Positions 1-7,031 are shown, counted from the stretch's first letter. The stretch is DNA of 11,938 nt from Actinomycetota bacterium (GCA_009698295.1 WLQO01000028.1:1-11938); one strand, 5' to 3'. The notes: generated from the letters alone by a model not told the origin. Translations and numbers: made by a program.

Positions 1-47
1 AATCTGCCAAAGCTGCTGCGCGACATAGCGACGAGAAGAAGGGCTAA
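1..47 (+). CDS. glmU: C-terminal end of a gene, probably glmU (N-acetylglucosamine-1-phosphate uridyltransferase)
   Basis: Only the last 14 codons and a TAA stop (45-47) are inside the window, reading SAKAAARHSDEKKG. The frame is open to the left edge. An Ala/Lys-rich, low-complexity tail of this sort is common at the end of actinobacterial GlmU, and glmU is the usual gene directly before prs in Actinobacteria. GlmU makes UDP-N-acetylglucosamine for peptidoglycan. No catalytic region is visible, so the name rests on context and tail character. The gap to the prs start is 5 bp, so the two genes are probably co-transcribed. Confidence 0.55.
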   Translation, partial: SAKAAARHSDEKKG

Positions 48-52
48 TTTCC

Positions 53-1033
53 TTGAGCGAAATTCGTTTATCCTCAGAGAAAAGACTCCGCCTTTTTTCA
101 GGACGCGGATTTCCCGAACTATCTGATGCAGTCGCTGCCGAACTTGGAATCCCGCTAACACCAACATCTGCATATGACTTTGCAAATGGCGAAGTATTTG
201 TTCGCTTCGAAGAATCTGTTCGCGGATGCGACGCCTTTGTTATTCAGAGCCACACAGCTCCAGTAAATAAGCAGATCATGGAACAGTTGATTATGGTCGA
301 TGCGCTAAAGCGTGCATCAGCGAAACGAATCACAGTTGTTGCACCGTTTTATGGTTATGCCCGCCAGGATAAGAAACATCGTGGTCGCGAACCGATCACT
401 GCTCGCTTGATGGCTGATCTTTATAAAACCGCTGGCGCCGATCGTTTAATGGTTGTTGATCTGCATACTTCACAAATTCAAGGATTCTTTGATGGTCCTG
501 TTGATCACTTATTCGCTCTTCCAATGCTCGCTAATTACGTTGGCAGCAAAGTCGATCGCACTCGTTTAACAATTGTTTCGCCAGACTCTGGTCGCGTGCG
601 CGTGGCCGAGCGTTGGTCAGAACTCCTCGGTGGATGCCCGATCGCCTTTATCCATAAAACTCGCGATCCTCGCGTTCCAAATGAATCTGTGACTGGAAAA
701 GTTGTTGGTGAAGTAGATGGCCAAACTTGTGTGGTTATTGATGACATGATCGACACCGCCGGAACAATTACAAAAGCCGTTGATGCATTAATTGCAGCCG
801 GCGCCAAAGAGGTAATTGTTGCCGCAACTCACGCAGTATTTTCTGGCCCTGCGGTGGAACGCCTTAAGGCTTCGAAAGTGACAGAAGTTGTTGTTACAGA
901 TTCACTGCCAATTGATGAAGATAAGCGCTTTGATGGCCTAACCGTCCTCTCAATCGCTCCGCTTCTCGCACGCGCTATCCGTGAAGTCTTTGAAGATGGC
1001 TCAGTAACTAGTCTTTTTGACGGCCACAGCTAA
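53..1033 (+). CDS. prs: Ribose-phosphate pyrophosphokinase (PRPP synthetase)
   Basis: Cytoplasmic enzyme that transfers pyrophosphate from ATP to ribose 5-phosphate, giving PRPP for purine, pyrimidine, histidine, tryptophan and NAD synthesis. The 326-aa product has the family landmarks in order: the N-terminal LFSGRGFPELSD segment, the ATP-side loop with RQDKKHRGREPI (104-115), the signature VVDLHTSQIQGFF (134-146) with metal/ATP ligands Asp136 and His138, the catalytic loop HKTRDPR (201-207) with Lys202 and Arg204, and the PRPP-binding VVIDDMIDTAGTI (227-239). The length is typical of actinobacterial Prs. The start is a TTG at 53. A purine-rich AAGAAGGG at about 36-43, inside the end of the upstream gene, serves as ribosome binding site, and this start gives the expected N-terminus. 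It lies 5 bp after the upstream gene and probably shares its transcript. Confidence 0.96.
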   Translation: MSEIRLSSEKRLRLFSGRGFPELSDAVAAELGIPLTPTSAYDFANGEVFVRFEESVRGCDAFVIQSHTAPVNKQIMEQLIMVDALKRASAKRITVVAPFYGYARQDKKHRGREPITARLMADLYKTAGADRLMVVDLHTSQIQGFFDGPVDHLFALPMLANYVGSKVDRTRLTIVSPDSGRVRVAERWSELLGGCPIAFIHKTRDPRVPNESVTGKVVGEVDGQTCVVIDDMIDTAGTITKAVDALIAAGAKEVIVAATHAVFSGPAVERLKASKVTEVVVTDSLPIDEDKRFDGLTVLSIAPLLARAIREVFEDGSVTSLFDGHS

Positions 1034-1046
1034 CACAGGCTAATAT
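1017..1046 (+). promoter_or_regulatory. Predicted sigma-70-type promoter for rplY-pth
   Basis: A -35-like TTGACG (1017-1022) and a -10-like TAATAT (1041-1046) are separated by 18 bp. The -35 lies inside the last codons of prs and the -10 just after its stop. Transcription would start near 1053, giving an untranslated leader of about 120 nt before rplY. This is the clearest promoter-like match in the window. Its use is inferred, and read-through from prs is also possible. Confidence 0.6.
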
Positions 1047-1052
1047 CGCCCC

Positions 1053-1175
1053 ATAGTTTCCGGCGAGGGTGAAAAACTCCGTAATCGACGGTAAGGATTT
1101 AACTCCTGCTGGGACTTTGTGAAGTAACCGAAGTTTCCAGAGCAAAACCAATTAAAACAAACAGGAGTAATTAAA
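1053..1175 (+). promoter_or_regulatory. Structured 5' leader of rplY, possible RBS-sequestering element
   Basis: The leader contains ACTCCTG (1102-1108), an exact complement of CAGGAGT (1162-1168), which holds the rplY Shine-Dalgarno. Between them CTGGGACTT (1109-1117) can pair with AAGTTTCCAG (1131-1140), with one bulge and one G-U pair, so both helices could stack into one long arm. A near copy of the inner 3' strand, AGTTTCCGG (1055-1063), lies upstream and could compete for CTGGGACT. A second AACTCC (1075-1080) could also face the RBS. A small CCGT/ACGG hairpin sits at 1079-1091. This layout would suit translational control, perhaps by the encoded L25 protein. It matches no riboswitch class I can name. 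The pairing is read by eye; no energies were computed. Confidence 0.4.
1162..1168 (+). promoter_or_regulatory. Ribosome binding site of rplY
   Basis: CAGGAGT includes a full AGGAG core (1163-1167), 8 bases before the ATG at 1176. It is one of the two best ribosome binding sites in the window and is the stretch complementary to 1102-1108 in the leader. Confidence 0.8.
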
Positions 1176-1793
1176 ATGGCAGAAATTAAGATCACCGGCA
1201 CAACACGTACTGAATTCGGCAAGGGTGCGTCACGTCGTGCACGAGTAGCAGGTCTTGTTCCTGCAGTTATTTACGGACACGGCGAAAAGCCACAACACAT
1301 CACTCTTCCAGCGCGCGAACTCGGCGTTGCTCTGAAGCAATCAAACGTTCTTCTGCAAATCAACATTGATGGCAAGGATGAGCTAACACTTCCAAAGGCG
1401 ATTGTTCGCCATCCGCTAAAGCAGATCCTCGAGCACATCGACCTTGTCGCTGTTCGTCGTGGTGAAAAAGTTACTGTTGCAGTTCCTGTTCACACAGAAG
1501 GCGAACACGATCGCGACGGAATTCTTGAGCACGTTAACCACACGATTGATGTTGAAGTTGAAGCAACTGCAATTCCTTCATTCTTCACACTCGACCTCAC
1601 AGGTCTTGCAGCCGGTGCTTCTCTTTACGCAGAGAACGTTGCATTGCCTGCTGGCGTTGTCTTGATCTCTGATCCAAAGACAATCGTGGTCCACCTATCT
1701 GAGCGTTCAACTGCGGTTGAAGAAGTTGCAGTAGTCGCACCTGCTGCAGATGCAGCAGCGGCACCAGCACCTGATGCCGAGAAGAAAGACTAA
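1176..1793 (+). CDS. rplY: 50S ribosomal protein L25, Ctc/TL5 long form
   Basis: Binds 5S rRNA in the central protuberance of the large ribosomal subunit; the long form is also known as general stress protein Ctc. The 205-aa product has the N-terminal L25 beta-barrel domain (about 1-93: EFGKGASRRARVAGLVPAVIYG, then LPKAIVRHPLKQILEHIDL). The C-terminal TL5 beta domain follows (about 97-180), then an Ala/Pro-rich acidic tail ending in EKKD (about 181-205). The ATG at 1176 has a strong AGGAG. The gene has its own predicted promoter and a leader of about 120 nt, and pth starts 20 bp downstream, so the two are probably one transcript. The alanine-rich tail is low-complexity and probably disordered. 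Confidence 0.95.
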   Translation: MAEIKITGTTRTEFGKGASRRARVAGLVPAVIYGHGEKPQHITLPARELGVALKQSNVLLQINIDGKDELTLPKAIVRHPLKQILEHIDLVAVRRGEKVTVAVPVHTEGEHDRDGILEHVNHTIDVEVEATAIPSFFTLDLTGLAAGASLYAENVALPAGVVLISDPKTIVVHLSERSTAVEEVAVVAPAADAAAAPAPDAEKKD

Positions 1794-1813
1794 CTAGCCT
1801 TACTCTTTCTCCT

Positions 1814-2398
1814 GTGAGTTCATCTCCTTGGATAATTGTTGGTCTCGGTAATCCCGGCGATCAATATGCCGCCACTCGCCATAACGTTGGTCAGATGGTC
1901 ATTGATGAACTCGCTAAACGCCACAATGTAAAACTCAGTACCCACAAGTCACGCACCGACATCGCCGCCTATAAGTTAGGCGTAGGTGTCGATGCTTTTT
2001 CGGTAATCCTCGCTAAATCAAAGAGTTACATGAACGAATCTGGTGGACCGATAAAAGCTCTCGCTAACTTTTATTCGGTTGAACCTAATCAAATAATCGT
2101 TCTTCACGATGAGTTAGATATTCCATTTGCCGCGATTCGCGCGAAAATAGCCGGAGGCGATAATGGCCACAACGGTCTGAAATCACTTACCTCTGCTTTT
2201 GATACCCCAGAATATTTCCGAGTTCGTTTAGGCATTGGTCGCCCCATGGGCCAACAAGATCCAGCAGATTTTGTGCTGAAACAATTTAGTAAAGAAGAGA
2301 AGAAAGATTTAGCAGAATTCTTAGACCGCGGCGCCGATGTTGTGGAATCGCTGATTGAAAATGGGCTTGAGTTTACGCAATCTAAATTTAATTCTTAA
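1814..2398 (+). CDS. pth: Peptidyl-tRNA hydrolase
   Basis: Cytoplasmic enzyme that cleaves the ester bond of peptidyl-tRNAs that drop off the ribosome, recycling tRNA. The 194-aa length is normal. Key residues match the family: Asn13 in GLGNPG, catalytic His23 in TRHNVG, Asn74 in SYMNESG, Asp99 in LHDELD, and Asn120 in GGDNGHNGLKS. The start is GTG at 1814, the only start codon in this frame ahead of the first conserved motif. No clear Shine-Dalgarno precedes it: the 20-bp gap after rplY is pyrimidine-rich. Translation may therefore lean on ribosomes finishing rplY. Its TAA (2396-2398) overlaps the stop codon of the convergent minus-strand gene. No terminator hairpin follows. Confidence 0.95.
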   Translation: MSSSPWIIVGLGNPGDQYAATRHNVGQMVIDELAKRHNVKLSTHKSRTDIAAYKLGVGVDAFSVILAKSKSYMNESGGPIKALANFYSVEPNQIIVLHDELDIPFAAIRAKIAGGDNGHNGLKSLTSAFDTPEYFRVRLGIGRPMGQQDPADFVLKQFSKEEKKDLAEFLDRGADVVESLIENGLEFTQSKFNS

Positions 2399-4179
2399 AC
2401 AACTTTTTTGAAACCCTTCGGACAATTGAGTCCAGTAATCTTCTTAGTGGTACTTCCCTTTTTGCAAGTTATTTGCTTCGAATTTGCAGATGACTTGGGA
2501 GCCGATTTATTAGCAGATGAAGTAGGGTTTACTTTATTGGCGGAAGCTACCAATTTTGGAGCGCTAAAATGAAATCCAGCGGCATTAAATTTAAACCACT
2601 CTTTATCAATCTTTACTGTTGTGGTTGCCACTTGATTCGATCCATCGCTATTGATAATCGAAAGATTAAGTTTGGCTTGAGTGGCACCATCTTTCCAAAG
2701 GCATTTAGCAAGATCGGCTGGTATGAGTAGAGAGTAATGACCGATGAAGCTACCCCCATCCGGTTTCTTGCTAAATGAAGCGACCTTATAAGTGAAAGAT
2801 TTCGTTTGTGAATCCCATGTTGGCGGCTCATCTTGCGCCAAAGTTGAATTACTAGAGCTAATGCCTACTGGTATGGATTTTGAAAAACTGTTTGCGCAAA
2901 TAGCGGACAATTCTGTAATTGAACCAAGCTGGCTTTGAGCAATCCAATAACTTCTTAAGAATGTTGAAGTTCCATCCGTTAGTTTCTCTAAAGCTTCAAG
3001 CTGTTCATATGGTCCAGAATCATTAATTCCACCCTTCCCAGGGCCCCCTTTACCTCCCAAAAATATCGGAGCACTACAGTCTGAATCAGAAGTGCTACCA
3101 GCTGAACAGTAGAAGTTTGGACCAGCGATTGATTTGATGAGTGCCGAATTTGAAGGAGTTATTGGAATATTCTTCAAAACTTCTGGAACTTGTCCAGGTT
3201 TTCCTGAAAGCTGATAAATGAAATCTCTACCTGACTTTCTAAATGAAAAATCTAAATCTGTAATTGTTGAAGCTGTCCAACTAGTCCAAGGAATGCTTGA
3301 ACGAAATTCAATCGAAAATGTATCTAGACTTACATAAGCATCGCGCTTTAAAGAAAAATCGTTACGGCTGAGAACTGCACCATCCATTTGAGTAATTGAA
3401 TTCGTATAAGTACAGCCACCTTTTCCATCAAATCTACATACTGGAATATCGACTGATACCGGGAGAAGTTGGACATTCACCTGAGGCGCTCTGAAAACTA
3501 AACTTTTCTCTTCACCAACTTCAAAGTTTGCCTGGCTAAGGAAACTCACTCCGGGCAAGAAAATGCTTCCACCGCGATGCTTGTATTTGGGAAATTTCCA
3601 AACCCATCTATTTCCGCCAGAAGGATAATTTGCTGCAACATCACCATTGAAATTCTTTAAATTCTTCAAAATTCCATTTACATCTGAATCGTAACCCCAC
3701 TCCTCGATTTTCGGTGGTAATTCCTTCAACGGCACAGCTTCTTCCCGCTTTCCATTTTGATCAATTACAGCAAGGCTCGAAATGCAATCAGACTGACCGC
3801 TGGAACTGCATGGCGGAAATTGCGCAACGTAACCCGCGTGATTAAATGGTTTTTGTTGGCAGAGGTCATATGAGATTCCATTGCAGTCGCTAGAATCGAA
3901 CGAAAAACTCGAAATATCGATTGGCCAACCGTTAATACTTCTTATGGATAAGTTGGCGCCTGTTGGTTGCAAAATACCATTTGGGTAAATATCTATACGC
4001 TCATCCACTCTTTTAGTGGGTTCTGGGCTCTTGAAATTTTCAATCAGATTTATTGAATCTGTTTGACTTAAATTGAAAAAAGATCTATCGCTCGAAACTC
4101 GGATAATTTCAGCAGCGGAAGCAAAAGTTGAGCAAGAAAATAAAACAATACTAACAATTATGAACTTTATCCGCTTCAT
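2395..4179 (-). CDS. Exported protein of unknown function with C-terminal Cys/Lys tail
   Basis: A 594-aa protein that I cannot assign to a family. It opens with a typical signal peptide: MKRIK, a hydrophobic core, and FASA-AE with probable cleavage after Ala22. Cys16 (LFSC) makes a lipoprotein signal a weaker alternative. The mature part is Ser/Asn-rich with regularly paired cysteines (CNGISYDLC, CSSSGQSDC, CRFDGKGGC, CSAGSTSDSDC), which suggests disulfides outside the cell. There is a Gly/Lys patch GGKGGPGKGG (375-384). The C-terminus has a Ser/Ala/Lys linker (about 546-569) and then a compact tail with Cys572, Cys586 and several lysines. Similar tails occur, from memory, on other exported proteins of freshwater actinobacteria. 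The frame extends upstream to 4221, but the ATG at 4179 puts the signal peptide first and avoids overlap with ppc. It starts 13 bp after ppc, with a weak RBS, and is probably co-transcribed. Sampled stretches are about 33-37% GC, lower than in ppc. Confidence 0.8.
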   Translation of the reverse strand: MKRIKFIIVSIVLFSCSTFASAAEIIRVSSDRSFFNLSQTDSINLIENFKSPEPTKRVDERIDIYPNGILQPTGANLSIRSINGWPIDISSFSFDSSDCNGISYDLCQQKPFNHAGYVAQFPPCSSSGQSDCISSLAVIDQNGKREEAVPLKELPPKIEEWGYDSDVNGILKNLKNFNGDVAANYPSGGNRWVWKFPKYKHRGGSIFLPGVSFLSQANFEVGEEKSLVFRAPQVNVQLLPVSVDIPVCRFDGKGGCTYTNSITQMDGAVLSRNDFSLKRDAYVSLDTFSIEFRSSIPWTSWTASTITDLDFSFRKSGRDFIYQLSGKPGQVPEVLKNIPITPSNSALIKSIAGPNFYCSAGSTSDSDCSAPIFLGGKGGPGKGGINDSGPYEQLEALEKLTDGTSTFLRSYWIAQSQLGSITELSAICANSFSKSIPVGISSSNSTLAQDEPPTWDSQTKSFTYKVASFSKKPDGGSFIGHYSLLIPADLAKCLWKDGATQAKLNLSIINSDGSNQVATTTVKIDKEWFKFNAAGFHFSAPKLVASANKVNPTSSANKSAPKSSANSKQITCKKGSTTKKITGLNCPKGFKKVV

Positions 4180-4192
4180 ATCTACATCATTC

Positions 4193-6907
4193 TCATCCGG
4201 TATTACGCAAGCCTGCAGCAACGCCGTTAATCGTTAGCAACAAGGCGCGAATCAAAGTGGCATCGGAGGATTCTCCTGCAGTACGAACGCGGTGGAGCAA
4301 ATTAACCTGCAGCAAGTGCAACGGTGAAAGATAAGCATCGCGAACTTGCAGTGTACGAGCCAAGATTGGTTGGTCACCCAGCAGTGCAGTTTTTTCGGTC
4401 AGGGCCAAGATCTCTTTAACGGTTAGTTCAAATTCCTCGGTGATCGTGTCAAGGAAGTGATGCAACTCTTTAGGAACAAGAGTTTCAACGTAACGCTTGG
4501 CAGTTGCTAAATCAGTCTTTGCCAAAGTCATTTCAACATTACTGATAAAGGTATGGAAGAAGTGCCACTCGTTGAGCATCTTCTTTAATACATCTGACTT
4601 GCCAGCTTCGCGCGCTGCTTTTAGGCCCGAGCCGACGCCAAACCAACCCGGAACAATCTGTCGTGATTGGGTCCAACCAAATACCCAAGGAATGGCACGC
4701 AGTGAATCAAGGCCACCAGCAGCATCTGGTCGACGTGAAGGACGCGAACCAAGGAAGAGATTTCCGAGTTGTTCAACCGGGGTAGATGCATAGAAATACG
4801 CAGGTAGATCAGGGTGATCAATTAATTTGCGATAACGCGCAAATGAGTTATCACTAATCAAATTCATACATTCATTCCATTTAGCGAGGTCTTCTGGGCT
4901 TTGACGAGGTCCACGGTTAAGAATTGTGGCTTCAAGGGATGCAGCAAGAGTTAGCTCGACATTCTCGCGGGCCAACGCTGGCAGCGCATATTTATCGCTA
5001 ATTACTTCACCTTGTTCAGTCATCTTTATCTGACCATCGACTGAGCCCCAAGGAAGTGCAACAAGTGCATCGTAAGTCGGACCGCCACCGCGACCAACAG
5101 ATCCACCACGTCCATGGAACAGGCGCAACGTGACGCCGTGCTTCATCGCAACATCGCGCAATGCGCGCTGTGCGCGGTGGATTTCCCATTGGCTAGTTGC
5201 AATACCAGCATCCTTATTTGAATCAGAATAACCAAGCATTACCTCTTGCGCATCGCCACGCAGTTTTACCAATGCGCGATAAGTTGGATCGCTAAGTAAT
5301 TTCTCCAGGATTTCTCCTGCAGCACGAAGTTCAGCAACAGTTTCTAGCAGCGGAGCAAAACCAATCTTGGCTACTTTCTTATCTAAATCAACTAATCCAG
5401 CAGCCTTTCCGATTAAGGTCGCTGCGAGTAAATCATCGGCGCCTTTAGTCATTGAGACGATGTAGGTTTCGATAACTTCTGACCCAAAACGTTCGATTAA
5501 GTCATCAATTGCTTTAAAGGTATCGAAAGTCTTCTTGCCGGCGGCATCCAAAGCGTCAGTTTTAATCGGAGCAGATGCGCCGAGGGCTTGAGCCAAGATC
5601 GGGAATTTATCTGCATGCGAAAGTTCTAAGTAACCAGCTGGCATTACTTGCTTCAGTAAGTTGTGATGGGCATCTGAATGCTCGCGGATATCTAAAGTTG
5701 CATGGGTTAAGCCGAAAGCTGCAATGCTGCGGATTGTGCGCTCTAGCAAGCCTGTAGCAATTAATTCACCGCGATGAGCAAAGAGTGAATCACGCATCAA
5801 AGTTAAATCTGAAATTAACTCAGCTGAGTTCGCATAATCTCGCCCTGGGACATGTGGCGCTCCTGTTGCGTGGCGATTACGGGTAAAAACTAAGCGATGC
5901 ACAATTGCAGTTGCTTTTAGGCGGTACGGCTCTTGCTGATTAAGGCGCAGGAAGCGCGCTTCAAATTCAGGAATGTTTTTAAGATCGCGTTCTACCGAAG
6001 CGGTTAATTCCGGTGTAGCGCCAGCGATGCGAGTTGAAACCGAGAGCAGCTGACGAAGTTGATCCATTGCCGCAATTGTTGTGCGGATGGCATGGCCAAC
6101 TTGCAGAACTACCGCATCTTCAGTTACTTCTGCTGTGATATTTGGATTTCCATCACGGTCTCCGCCGATCCAAGTACCAAAGGTAAGTGGTCGGGCATCA
6201 ACTGGCAGATTGATATTCAAACGCTTTAGTTCGCGAGCAAAGTCATTTAATACTTCTGGCACAGTATTGCGCGCCAAATCATCAAGGTAATAAAGCGCAT
6301 TCATCGCTTCATCGAGTGGTTCTGGACGATCTAGTCGAAGCTCATCGGTCTGCCATAAAAGATCCACTGTTTCGGCAAGGCGCTCATGTTGGCGAGGATT
6401 TAGATCTTGGTCTAACAACTTGGCGATTTCGCCGAGTTTATTTAATATCGAACGACGCGCCGCTTCAGTTGGATGCGCGGTGAAAACTGGGCGGACCATT
6501 AATTCGCTGATCCATTGTTCTAACTGCTGGTGAGTAAATTCGTGGCCCGGAGTTTGAGCTTTGTAAGCTTCTTCAATCTTGTCAATTGCGCGACTTAACC
6601 AAGATCCGCCGGCTGCGCGAGATTGTGCAAGCACACGTGCTCGGTGAACTTGTTCTGCCACATTTGCAAGATGGAAATAAGTACTAAATGCACGCACCAG
6701 CTGAACTGAATCTTCGACCGAGAGTTTTTCTAGCAGTTCATTTCCGCCGCCTTTGCGCACTGATTCAACTAAATCAAGCAAACCTTGGCCTTCTTGGCGA
6801 ACTAGTGATTGGCCCAATAAATCGCCGAGCTTGCGCACGTCGCTGCGCAACACCGCATCATCGTTTGCGATGTTCTTGGAATTGTTGAGGCTCTGCGTCA
6901 CAGGCAT
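4193..6907 (-). CDS. ppc: Phosphoenolpyruvate carboxylase
   Basis: Cytoplasmic anaplerotic enzyme that adds bicarbonate to PEP, giving oxaloacetate and phosphate to refill the TCA cycle. The 904-aa length is normal. Visible signatures are VFTAHPTEAARRS (141-153) with catalytic His145, GYSDSNKDAG (559-568), the glycine-rich active-site loop FHGRGGSVGRGGGPT (597-611), FGWTQSR, and the C-terminal RNTG that closes the allosteric aspartate site. The ATG at 6907 is only 2 nt from the AGAGG ribosome binding site (6914-6910). The GTG at 6901 (codon 3) has 8 nt spacing and may be the true start, giving 902 aa. ppc is on the minus strand, divergent from mfd, and is followed after 13 bp by the exported-protein gene. 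It has no evident functional link to the repair and translation genes around it, although eno at the window's end makes its substrate. Confidence 0.97.
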   Translation of the reverse strand: MPVTQSLNNSKNIANDDAVLRSDVRKLGDLLGQSLVRQEGQGLLDLVESVRKGGGNELLEKLSVEDSVQLVRAFSTYFHLANVAEQVHRARVLAQSRAAGGSWLSRAIDKIEEAYKAQTPGHEFTHQQLEQWISELMVRPVFTAHPTEAARRSILNKLGEIAKLLDQDLNPRQHERLAETVDLLWQTDELRLDRPEPLDEAMNALYYLDDLARNTVPEVLNDFARELKRLNINLPVDARPLTFGTWIGGDRDGNPNITAEVTEDAVVLQVGHAIRTTIAAMDQLRQLLSVSTRIAGATPELTASVERDLKNIPEFEARFLRLNQQEPYRLKATAIVHRLVFTRNRHATGAPHVPGRDYANSAELISDLTLMRDSLFAHRGELIATGLLERTIRSIAAFGLTHATLDIREHSDAHHNLLKQVMPAGYLELSHADKFPILAQALGASAPIKTDALDAAGKKTFDTFKAIDDLIERFGSEVIETYIVSMTKGADDLLAATLIGKAAGLVDLDKKVAKIGFAPLLETVAELRAAGEILEKLLSDPTYRALVKLRGDAQEVMLGYSDSNKDAGIATSQWEIHRAQRALRDVAMKHGVTLRLFHGRGGSVGRGGGPTYDALVALPWGSVDGQIKMTEQGEVISDKYALPALARENVELTLAASLEATILNRGPRQSPEDLAKWNECMNLISDNSFARYRKLIDHPDLPAYFYASTPVEQLGNLFLGSRPSRRPDAAGGLDSLRAIPWVFGWTQSRQIVPGWFGVGSGLKAAREAGKSDVLKKMLNEWHFFHTFISNVEMTLAKTDLATAKRYVETLVPKELHHFLDTITEEFELTVKEILALTEKTALLGDQPILARTLQVRDAYLSPLHLLQVNLLHRVRTAGESSDATLIRALLLTINGVAAGLRNTG

Positions 6908-6931
6908 ATCCTCTCAGGAATATCAGCGAGT

Positions 6932-6958
6932 TTGATACGTAAATATGCGCGTTAGACT
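6932..6958 (+). promoter_or_regulatory. Weak candidate promoter for mfd
   Basis: TTGATA (6932-6937) and TAGACT (6953-6958, fitting the actinobacterial TANNNT pattern) are separated by 15 bp, which is short. It overlaps the candidate ppc promoter on the other strand, so the two genes would compete or be co-controlled. It would give a leader of about 65 nt containing the 6971-6994 hairpin. Confidence 0.25.
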
Positions 6959-6969
6959 TGGTACATCAA
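6940..6969 (-). promoter_or_regulatory. Possible ppc promoter
   Basis: On the minus strand TTGATG (6969-6964) is followed after 18 bp by TATTTA (6945-6940); CATATT with 16 bp spacing is an alternative -10. Transcription would start near 6933 and leave a short leader before ppc. The match is moderate and was judged by eye in an AT-rich divergent gap. Confidence 0.35.
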
Positions 6970-6970
6970 G

Positions 6971-6994
6971 CCCCCTCCCTTTTTGGGAACGGGG
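6971..6994 (+). repeat. GC-rich inverted repeat in the ppc-mfd divergent gap
   Basis: CCCC plus TCCC (6972-6979) pair with GGGA plus GGGG (6985-6994) around a TTTTT loop (6980-6984). The C6971 side has one spare C and the 3' arm has a two-base AC bulge. The arm stands out in an otherwise mixed region. It has no following T-run on the plus strand, so it does not look like a terminator for that strand. It could be a leader hairpin for mfd or a binding site for a regulator. Confidence 0.5.
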
Positions 6995-7031
6995 CCAAAC
7001 GGCTTTTCTACGTGAGGATTGGTGGGGTGAA

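Noticed and set aside
535..807. Open frame of 90 codons on the minus strand inside prs.
   Set aside because: It is antisense to the conserved catalytic part of prs and has no features of its own.
1061..1110. Resemblance of the GAGGGTGAAAAACTCC stretch to the start of an FMN riboswitch.
   Set aside because: Only the GGGTGAAA-type fragment matches. The other conserved FMN-element blocks are absent, and rplY is not a riboflavin gene.
1040..1222. Open frame of 60 codons on the minus strand across the rplY leader.
   Set aside because: It overlaps the rplY start and the predicted leader, with no ribosome binding site or protein-like pattern.
2399..2460. T-rich run at about 2404-2410 as a terminator for pth.
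   Set aside because: No GC-rich hairpin precedes the T-run, and the bases are the coding end of the minus-strand gene.
4180..4221. Upstream start (4221) for the exported protein, adding 14 residues.
   Set aside because: It would overlap ppc by 29 bases and place non-signal sequence before the clear MKRIK signal peptide.
6945..7031. N-terminal extension of mfd from the ATG at 6945.
   Set aside because: The added 29 residues do not resemble Mfd, span the GC-rich hairpin, and the ATG at 7032 has a better ribosome binding site and the expected N-terminus.
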